From Bacteroidales bacterium (GTDB lineage Bacteria; Bacteroidota; Bacteroidia; Bacteroidales; SMBSF77), in assembly GCA_021106655.1 (NCBI GenBank), contig JAIOTT010000073.1, positions 1 to 5,172 on the forward strand: a stretch of DNA of 5,172 nt. Direction: 5' to 3'. Each line of letters begins with the position of its first letter. The stretch's first letter is position 1. The notes under the pieces are model-generated. The model did no database searches. It had not been told where the DNA came from and saw only the letters and a list, made by a program, of their open reading frames with translations. A program made the translations under genes and the position numbers. Of the stretch, positions 4,920 to 5,172 are shown piece by piece.

Positions 4920-5172
4920 ATGGAACATGATAATTTGAAAATACTTCGAAACATCTTCTCTTTTATTTGCTCAACAAAAGTTGATAATACTTCTGAATTA
5001 AGAGAATCTCTACAATTAATGAATAAAGATCCAGATCAGGTATCAGAATCAGAATTATCCGGAATAAATGAAATAATAGATTTGCAGGATGTTAAGCTAA
5101 ATGGTAACAGAGAAACTTTATTAGAAACAGTTAAAAGATTATATCACAATATGCTCAGTGCAGAACAGGAAT
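4920..5172 (+). CDS. Unrecognised gene downstream of the sigma-like gene (3' truncated)
   Basis: The ATG at 4920 opens a frame of 84 codons with no stop before the window end. It lies 4 bp after the TAA of the sigma-like gene, with AAAGG immediately before the ATG, so it is almost certainly in the same operon. The visible part begins MEHDNLKILRNIFSFICSTK, is acidic in the middle (NKDPDQVSESELSG, about 35-48) and looks mostly helical, with no membrane segment and a single cysteine (C17). Its place directly after a sigma-like gene makes a regulator or effector of that protein possible, but no anti-sigma or other domain is recognisable in what can be seen. Confidence 0.75.
   Translation, partial: MEHDNLKILRNIFSFICSTKVDNTSELRESLQLMNKDPDQVSESELSGINEIIDLQDVKLNGNRETLLETVKRLYHNMLSAEQE

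Overview
The window looks like chromosomal DNA of a Bacteroidota (Bacteroidetes) bacterium. The evidence is AT-rich sequence, few Shine-Dalgarno sites, a secreted lamin-tail/FlgD-like protein tail typical of the phylum, a four-helix-bundle (S23/IVP family) gene, a ComF protein, a fused Dpp/Opp-type double ATPase, and degenerate short-period intergenic repeats. This assignment rests on recognising families by eye; no search was run.

Layout, left to right: (1) the 3' end of a lamin-tail-domain protein (+), cut by the window start. (2) A 481-bp unit (729-1209) with six octamers of consensus G[GT]T[GA]AGT[AG] on the left, five inverted octamers on the right, and a four-helix-bundle gene (-) between them. 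(3) comF (-). (4) A 329-bp intergenic stretch (1891-2219) with no convincing gene, made of an imperfect inverted repeat and three phased short-period arrays of other families. (5) A 578-residue double-domain peptide/nickel-type ABC ATPase (+). (6) An 89-bp gene-less copy of the octamer element (3952-4040): four octamers, a short core, four inverted octamers. (7) A 42-codon basic small ORF (-), 4111-4239. (8) A sigma-70-like gene (+) followed 4 bp later by an unrecognised gene that runs off the window.

The most interesting content is the octamer element. The full copy is an ORF inside a long potential stem, the same architecture as the intervening sequences of some bacterial 23S rRNA genes, which carry this protein family. 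Here it lies between protein genes. The second copy looks like an internally deleted, MITE-like derivative: it keeps both octamer arms and the inner junction GGAAGA but has lost the four-helix-bundle ORF. Both copies sit between convergent gene 3' ends. The comF and ABC stop codons lie inside terminal octamers, and the lamin-tail stop directly abuts one. Together this suggests a dispersed element adapted to, or selected for, gene ends, where it may also serve as a two-way terminator or RNA-processing hairpin.

The sigma-like gene and its downstream partner form a likely two-gene operon, divergent from the small basic ORF. The function of that pair cannot be settled from this window.
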